This document shows, piece by piece, positions 27,574 through 33,248 of a stretch of 33,248 bases of DNA. Source of the stretch: Methanosphaera sp. (GTDB taxonomy: Archaea > Methanobacteriota > Methanobacteria > Methanobacteriales > Methanobacteriaceae). Every line of letters begins with the position of its first letter. Position 1 is the stretch's first letter. The translations under genes were made by a program, and so were the position numbers. The notes beneath the pieces were generated by a model. It saw only the letters and a list, made by a program, of their open reading frames with translations. It was not told where the DNA came from and did not search any database. Location of the stretch: the NCBI GenBank assembly GCA_017430835.1, contig JAFRMD010000153.1:1-33248 (forward strand), in the 5' to 3' direction.

Positions 27574-28509
27574 CTAGTTTCTTAGGATGATGTAGATTGT
27601 ATAGATTATAAATATTGTAACCAGTATAATTCCATCTTTTCTGTTGAAGTCACTTTTATCGTATGCTAGTATGTATGTGATAATTATTATGATAATCATC
27701 ATCAATGTGTCAATTAACATTATATTTGTTGTGGCAATAGGTGAAATCATGTCTGTTAATCCAAGGATGAATAATATGTTGAAAATGTTGCTTCCTATTG
27801 CATTACCTATTGCTATGTCAGTTTTCTTGTTGTATGCTGCTGTAACGCTGGTTATTAGTTCTGGCAGGCTTGTACCTATGGATACTATGGTTAAACCTAC
27901 AAGTGTTTCGCTCATACCAAGACTTAATGCTATTTCTTTTGCAGAGTCTACTACAAAGTTTCCGCCAAGAATTATGCCTACAAGACCTATCAATATGTAT
28001 AGAATAATTTTCGGCATTGTTAAGTGGGTAGTTCCAATGGGCATGTTGGTACTTTCACGTCTTGACTTGATGATGAGCATGGAGATATATGCAATAAGTA
28101 ATAGGAATAGTATCAATCCTTCAATTCTACTAATCTCACTAGAGGTATAGATGAATATTAAAAGGAGTATGCTGCTTCCAAGTAGGATAGGAAAGTCTTG
28201 TTTTAAAGATTCCTTAGTAATATCAATCTTATACAATATTGCAGTTATGCCGATTACAGCTAATAAATTGAAGATGTTACTACCAACAATATTACTAACG
28301 GCTATTGCATTACTACCACTAAGGGCGGAAGATATGGATACGGCAGCTTCCGGTGCACTAGTACCGAAGGCTACTATGGTAAGACCAATAATCAATGAGG
28401 GAATCTTAAGTTTTGTTGCTAAATCACTCGCTCCCTCAACGAATAAGTCGGCTCCCTTGATAAGAAATACAAATCCGACCAACAGCATTATTATTGTTAT
28501 AATGGACAT
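27574..28509 (-). CDS. CaxA/YrbG-type Na+/Ca2+ exchanger family protein
   Basis: A 311-residue inner-membrane cation exchanger with about ten helices. The two inverted alpha repeats characteristic of the Ca/cation antiporter superfamily are both present: GTSAPEAAVSISSALSGSNAIAVSNIVGSNIFN (about 49-81) and GTSLPELITSVTAAYNKKTDIAIGNAIGSNIFN (about 213-245). Length and topology fit the prokaryotic YrbG group. The ion (Ca2+/Na+ or other) is not determinable. It follows the ornithine cyclodeaminase-type gene by 17 bases and is probably its operon partner. Confidence 0.92.
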   Translation of the reverse strand: MSIITIIMLLVGFVFLIKGADLFVEGASDLATKLKIPSLIIGLTIVAFGTSAPEAAVSISSALSGSNAIAVSNIVGSNIFNLLAVIGITAILYKIDITKESLKQDFPILLGSSILLLIFIYTSSEISRIEGLILFLLLIAYISMLIIKSRRESTNMPIGTTHLTMPKIILYILIGLVGIILGGNFVVDSAKEIALSLGMSETLVGLTIVSIGTSLPELITSVTAAYNKKTDIAIGNAIGSNIFNILFILGLTDMISPIATTNIMLIDTLMMIIIIIITYILAYDKSDFNRKDGIILVTIFIIYTIYIILRN

Positions 28510-28526
28510 GTTATTTTATTCCCGTT

Positions 28527-29750
28527 TTATTCTTCTAATTTATGAAGTTCATCTTTAAGGATTGGTAAAAATGAACCAATATCGGTTACAATACTAATTA
28601 CTTGAGCACTGCCACGATCTGCTAATTTTGTTACGGATGCATTACTTATATCTACGCATACACTTTTTATACGTGCAGGGATAATGTTACCTGTTGCAAC
28701 ACTGTGTAGCAAGGTTGCAATCATGATTACCATGTCAACGTCTTGAACTTCTTCACGCATCCGTTGTTGTGCTTCTTGAGAGTCTGTGATAACATCAGGT
28801 AGTGGTCCGTCGTCACGGATACTTCCTGCCAATACATATGGCGCATCATTTTTTACACATTCGTACATAACTCCACTGGTAAGAATACCCTGTTCGACTG
28901 CTTCTTTTATTCCTCCAGCCTTGTTTATTTCATTTATTGCACAAATGTGGTGTTTATGGCCATGAGCCACTAATTCTCCGGTTCTGGTTTTGACACCAAG
29001 GCTGGTGCCGTATAATGCATTTTCAATATCATGAGTAGCTAATGCGTTTCCTGCAAATAGTTTGTCTACATATCCTTCCTTGATTAAATCAGCAAGTATT
29101 GGGGCACATCCTGTGTGGATTACTGCAGGTCCACCTACTACACAAATTTTGCCGCCTTTGTCCTTAATTTCTTTCATTTCTGTTGCTACTTTTCGAATAA
29201 TGCTTCTTGTTGGTTTTTCTGCTGATGCTTCACTGTTCATAAACTCGAAGGTGTTTTTTCCACGTGACTTCTCTGGAGGGGCTACTCTAACTCCTTTATG
29301 TCCTACAACAATTTTTTCACCTTTTTTGATTGTGTTCAATGGTTTACAAGTTGCTGTTTTATTTTCTTCGTCAACAACTAGCATACAATCCATTTCAATA
29401 TTGTCTATGTTTATCCATCTATTATCATAACGGATTTCTGTAATGTAATTAGTTGTTGAATAAAAGTTTGAAGGCACAGTTTTATCTTTGCTGGATGCTA
29501 CTAGTTCCACTTCATCTTCTTCAACTAGTTGGGCTCCGAGGTCTGTTACCATATCTAAAATTTTGTCTAATCTTTTTTCTTCTTTAGTTTCTATGCGAAT
29601 TCTAGCGGTACTTATATCAGAATTATGTTTACCTACATTCAACTCTTCTATTTCGTAATCTCCACCCTGGTCTATAACGGTGTCCATTACTTTTTGAAGT
29701 GTGAATGAGTCAATTATATGTCCGCTTAGTTTGATTTTTTGAACATGCAT
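28527..29750 (-). CDS. Archaeal LOR/SDH-domain protein, ornithine cyclodeaminase type (TIGR00300 family)
   Basis: A 407-residue protein with the LOR/SDH conserved N-terminal domain (about 1-100: [39 protein letters not shown]). A Rossmann-like C-terminal region contains [50 protein letters not shown] and the [19 protein letters not shown] segment. Family members in methanogens act as ornithine cyclodeaminase (ornithine to proline plus ammonia); I apply that by family resemblance. The start is ATG 29750 with AAAGGATG upstream. The downstream antiporter gene is 17 bases away; a functional link is not evident. Confidence 0.88.
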   Translation of the reverse strand: MHVQKIKLSGHIIDSFTLQKVMDTVIDQGGDYEIEELNVGKHNSDISTARIRIETKEEKRLDKILDMVTDLGAQLVEEDEVELVASSKDKTVPSNFYSTTNYITEIRYDNRWINIDNIEMDCMLVVDEENKTATCKPLNTIKKGEKIVVGHKGVRVAPPEKSRGKNTFEFMNSEASAEKPTRSIIRKVATEMKEIKDKGGKICVVGGPAVIHTGCAPILADLIKEGYVDKLFAGNALATHDIENALYGTSLGVKTRTGELVAHGHKHHICAINEINKAGGIKEAVEQGILTSGVMYECVKNDAPYVLAGSIRDDGPLPDVITDSQEAQQRMREEVQDVDMVIMIATLLHSVATGNIIPARIKSVCVDISNASVTKLADRGSAQVISIVTDIGSFLPILKDELHKLEE

Positions 29751-29856
29751 TTATTCAACATCCTTTAAGATTTTTTTTTATGAGTTTATATTATCGTGAA
29801 AAATTTATTTAATGTTTATATTTTTCTTGATAGTGGTATAACTATTTTAATATATT

Positions 29857-29900
29857 AAAAAATTCGTTAAAATTAGTGGAGGAGAAGGTGTAGGGTAAGA
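29857..29900 (-). terminator. C-rich/U-run terminator of GAPDH
   Basis: The minus strand after the stop reads TCTTACCCTACACCTTCTCC and then TCCACTAATTTTAACG, with a T-run at the end. It is almost G-free and C-rich. Confidence 0.45.
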
Positions 29901-30914
29901 TTATAATATACCCATTGCTTTATTGGTTTTAAGTATTGATTTTTCACCATCTTCTTCTAATTCAAGCATTGCTCTTATTGCGTCAACATTTTCTGGTACA
30001 ACATCGGATTCTTGGTGTACTGCTTGCATGTAGAATAATTCTCCGTCGACTACATTAACAGATTCTTTCCATACTGGTATTTCATACATGTCTCCACGTG
30101 ATCTGCCCAAGTCTTTTGCAAATTCCATTATTTCTGCAGTTGAACCTAACTTAAGGCTTGCATCAATTGGCATGACACGGTGAGCTTTTTTGAATGTTTC
30201 AAGCACATCATCTGTAGATACATCATCTTCTAATTCTACCATGATGTTGTGTGTGTGCATTAATGTTGTTGGTACTGCCAGTGCCATTGTCATTACATCC
30301 ATGTCCTTGATGATGGTTTGTACATCAGGACCATGGTGTGAAGGAACAGTTGTTACAGGTTTTATTGCATTAATTGGACCTTTTTTGGAATCATTAGGGT
30401 CTGCTGCACGTCTTACCATAACTGCTCTGACTTTTTTTACGCCTGCAAGATCTTTTACAGGTTTTAATGTACGGCATAAACCGGTTGTGTTACATGAAAC
30501 AACACGAACATAATCTTTTCCTAAGCTTTCTTCATAATTGGCTTCAGCATTGAATGAAGTTCCCACAGGGTCGTGGTCTTCTCCACCTTCAAATATAGCT
30601 TTCAATCCTAATGGTTTGTATGTATCTTCCATGTTTTGAATACCTACTCCACCAGGAGTGCAGTCCACTACAAGATCTAATTTTTCAAATAATTCATCAG
30701 CGGTTCCAGCTACTTTAATTCCAGCTTCCTCAAATTGTTCTTCTCTTTCTGGAACACTGATGTATAAATCGTAACCTCTTTCTACAGCAGCTTTTGCTTC
30801 GTAGTCTGGAGTTCTTTTAGTTACTCCAACGATTTTCATATCATCTTGTGCAGTAACAGCATCTGCTACTCTTTTACCAATAGTTCCGTATCCGTTAATT
30901 CCAATACCTTTCAT
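29901..30914 (-). CDS. gap: Glyceraldehyde-3-phosphate dehydrogenase, archaeal type II
   Basis: A 337-residue phosphorylating GAPDH of the archaeal class. It has the Rossmann start [16 protein letters not shown], the archaeal [21 protein letters not shown] segment, catalytic C141 in [11 protein letters not shown], and the archaeal [19 protein letters not shown] and [10 protein letters not shown] segments, the latter supplying the catalytic-region histidine. It works in gluconeogenesis and glycolysis with NAD(P). ATG 30914 has AGGACG upstream. It is monocistronic. Confidence 0.96.
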   Translation of the reverse strand: MKGIGINGYGTIGKRVADAVTAQDDMKIVGVTKRTPDYEAKAAVERGYDLYISVPEREEQFEEAGIKVAGTADELFEKLDLVVDCTPGGVGIQNMEDTYKPLGLKAIFEGGEDHDPVGTSFNAEANYEESLGKDYVRVVSCNTTGLCRTLKPVKDLAGVKKVRAVMVRRAADPNDSKKGPINAIKPVTTVPSHHGPDVQTIIKDMDVMTMALAVPTTLMHTHNIMVELEDDVSTDDVLETFKKAHRVMPIDASLKLGSTAEIMEFAKDLGRSRGDMYEIPVWKESVNVVDGELFYMQAVHQESDVVPENVDAIRAMLELEEDGEKSILKTNKAMGIL

Positions 30915-31162
30915 ATTAAAACGTCCTATTAAAAAAATTCTAGGTTATTAGATTATAAATCTAATGTATCTATTATAATAATATATAAGGTATAATATTT
31001 TATTTATAATTTTGTTAAATTCATTACAATTAATGATGAATTTTTTTTGGGAGTATGTTTCTTTTATTTAATGGCGACTCCCATTAAAAAGTAGTGGGGT
31101 GAGTAATTGAATTTTTGTTATTCGATTGTTAGATTTTTGTTATATGTGTTTGTTTTACCGTT

Positions 31163-32953
31163 CTAGTCTGTGAATTCAATTTTTATTTCATGTTGTCCGA
31201 GGTATTTTTCCATGATTTCTAGGATTACTGTTGTTAGGTCATCACCTGTTGTGCCGTTGAAGACTAGTTTTCCGTCTATGTATAGTAGTAAGTGTCCGTT
31301 GGTGAATGTTTGATTGAATATTTCCTTTAATGTGCCTAGTGTTATTGTATTGCTGACTGGTACAGTGTTGTTATCGGTGATTATTTTATGTTTTGTAGTA
31401 ATGGTTGAATGTATTGTTTTTGTGTTTTCTGTTATTGTTTTGTAGAGTCTGGTGTTTTGGTTGTATGTTTCTTGTTTTTTGTCTTCTTGTGGTGTTTTTT
31501 CTTTTTGGCCTGCTCCTTCGGGTATATTCTCAATTATTGTTAAGGTTTTATTGTCTGTTATTTGGGTGTCTGTGCCTATTGGGTATACTGCTGTTAATGT
31601 ATGGTTTCCAAGTGATATGTCTGCTGGCATGTCGTATGGCAGATCTGCCTGATTATCTTTTACTGGAGCATATAATATGGATTCATTTTCATCTACTATT
31701 GCTTTACCGTCTATTTCGAAGTATACTTTTCCCTGATTTATTGTCGTGTTTTTATAGTTTATAAGGGCACTTAATATCACGGATTTTCCTCGTATCATTT
31801 CAACGTCCCATGTTGTTACTTTTACCTCATTTTCTTCGATTATGTTGAATGTTACCGTGTTTGATTTTTGGTTGCATGTTTTGTAATAAACCGTGTATAC
31901 TCCAGGTTTTAAATTGGATAATGTGTAATTTTCGTACTTGGTTCTTGCATATTCTTTACCATTGATGTAAAGGGTTATGTCTTCAAGTTTTTCAAGGATA
32001 TCTCTGTCATAATAATGGGGATTTGTCAAATCAATGTTATGGTTTAACATTACATCCTCATCTGTGGTGAATATTGTTTGATCGTTCTTTATGCTTAAAT
32101 TTATCTTTTTAAGTGAAATATCGGTGGATTCATATGAATTGGCATTAAAAAGTCCATTTTTTTCTCCACTTAAATCAATTGTTTCCTTGTTATTGGCTTT
32201 ATTTTCAGAAAAGGTATTGCCAGTAAGATTAGCATACCCACTGGAAAATATTGATCCACCTTCTTGTGCATTATTGTTTGTAAAATTTGAACTAACAATA
32301 CTGAAATATTCATATTTAAAGTGGCGTATTGCTCCTCCATAAGGTGCGGTGTTGTTTTTGAATGAGGATTCTGTGATTCTCATTGTTCCATCATTGTATA
32401 CTGCTCCTCCTCCAATTTTTGCGGTGTTGTTGCTTAGTGTTGATTGTGTGATTGTTAATTTTCCGCCGCTGTTGTGTATTGCTCTCCATCTATTCCATTA
32501 TTTTTTGCTAGTGTGGATTCTATGATTGTTAACGTTCCACGGTTTTCTATTGCTCCAACATTCAATTTTTTGGCGTTTATTATTGTAATGTTCTTAAGAA
32601 CTAAGGAAGCACCCTTACCAATAAAAAAATACTGGTTTTTGGTTTCCATTTATTGTTTGTCCATTTCCATCAATTGTAAGTACATTATTGGTACTCTGAC
32701 ATATAATCATACCCTTATTTGTGTAGGTGCCCTTTCCTAATGTAATGGTAACGTTTCCCGTGGTTTTTCTGGAATTATCTACTTTTTCACTGAGTTGTTT
32801 CCAATTGGTTATGCTTGCACTTGTTTTTACATTAGTATTACTGGTAGTTTTGGCTATTTTTTTATTTGCATTTTCATCTATGTTATTGGCGGATGCTTTA
32901 TTTGTTTGGATGTTTTTCTGTATTTTCTTTTTTTGTATAATGAGTGTTGGCAT
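31163..32953 (-). pseudogene. Frameshifted beta-helix/Ig adhesin-like protein
   Basis: The coding sequence runs right to left in one frame except for a stretch at about 32484-32629 that is read in another frame. After residue 106 or so (GNGQTINGNQKPVFF) a run of seven A on the plus strand (32623-32629) has one base too many; with six, the frame continues into IGKGASLVLKNITI. At about 32484 one base is missing (GCTCTCCATC where GCTCCTCCA is the standard repeat coding), returning to the frame (AIHNSGGKLTITQS, then 31163-32383, 406 residues). The protein would be beta-helix repeats (GGAIRHF, GGSIFSSG), then two Ig-like domains and a C-terminal GHLLLYIDGKLVFNGTT domain. No signal peptide is seen upstream, so the N-terminus also seems damaged or missing. 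Either a pseudogene, a phase-variable gene, or sequence errors. Confidence 0.8.
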
Positions 32954-33248
32954 AAATTATGTTTTTTTGATTTTTTGTAATACTTTTATGTTATTTATGT
33001 TTTAATTGGTTTATCATTAATCAATGGATAATAGAATATTATTACTTGTCATGACCCCCATTTGAGTAGTTGTCAGGTGCGGACAATCTTTAAATATGAA
33101 AAGATATATACTGTTTATTATGAACTAGTATAATTTTCAATAAATAGATTTTTTTAATATATGATTGTTTATTTTAGATTATTGTATATTATTTTGTTAA
33201 TTGTATTATATTATGTTCATATTAATAGTTGGTGTGGTGAGTTTTAGT
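32954..33248. other. AT-rich right end of window, upstream of the broken adhesin
   Basis: No credible ORF in 295 bases. A GC-richer patch at about 33050-33080 has a short hairpin TTGTC/GACAA around 33071-33087. Near the broken adhesin another frame reads NIIYANTHYTKKENTEKHPNK (about 32895-32957), which looks like the post-signal part of an adhesin and suggests one more frame change. No signal-peptide hydrophobic core could be found in any frame. Confidence 0.3.

Overview
The window looks like the chromosome of a very AT-rich methanogenic archaeon of the Methanobacteriales, most likely Methanosphaera or a close relative. The reasons are: archaeal information-processing genes (RNA polymerase A'', L30e, NusA-like KH protein, S12, S7, EF-2, EF-1A, S10, aRF1, TFB, aIF5A, archaeal DnaG); an archaeal type II GAPDH; TATA boxes with purine-rich ribosome binding sites; very low GC; and several large adhesin-like surface proteins of the kind abundant in gut Methanobacteriales. 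The genus is an inference from gene content; no database was searched.

Layout. 1-7002 (+) is the classical archaeal transcription/translation cluster: rpoA2 (cut by the window edge), rpl30e, nusA-like, rps12, rps7, EF-2, EF-1A, rps10. A tRNA-Ser(UGA) follows at 7075-7158, and then a roughly 340-nt GC-richer, strongly folded stretch with its own promoter and terminator-like end. I believe that stretch is an unidentified non-coding RNA. aRF1 lies on the minus strand (7732-8967). Divergent from it is a plus-strand run: UMP kinase, a small zinc-ribbon membrane protein, a DUF211 protein and an RraA-like protein (9258-11258). A DUF4013-type membrane protein (-) is followed by the gar1-tfb pair (+), in which TFB carries an exceptional N-terminal extension of six AT-hook-like motifs. 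Next come bioY (-), a XerA-type recombinase (-) and dnaG (-), then aIF5A (+) and a GyrI-like effector-binding protein (-).

21.2-33.2 kb is an accessory/surface region. It holds a 1,113-residue Ig-like repeat adhesin (+) and a convergent beta-helix adhesin with a C-terminal glycoside-hydrolase-like TIM barrel (-). It also holds a CaxA-type antiporter with the archaeal LOR/SDH-family ornithine cyclodeaminase (-), GAPDH (-), and a third beta-helix/Ig adhesin (-) broken by two compensating one-base indels. All three adhesin genes carry a lesion affecting expression: an in-frame TGA 15 codons before the natural-looking end, no canonical start in front of the signal peptide, and frameshifts. A nine-G tract lies just upstream of the second one. 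Phase or population-level variation, decay or sequence error are all possible.

Recurring signal: the minus-strand transcription units end with a C-rich, nearly G-free segment just after the stop codon, mostly followed by a U-run. The plus-strand units in this window do not show it clearly. Several intergenic regions also hold nested or mutually exclusive hairpins (upstream of EF-1A, between tfb and bioY, between dnaG and aIF5A) that the protein genes do not explain.
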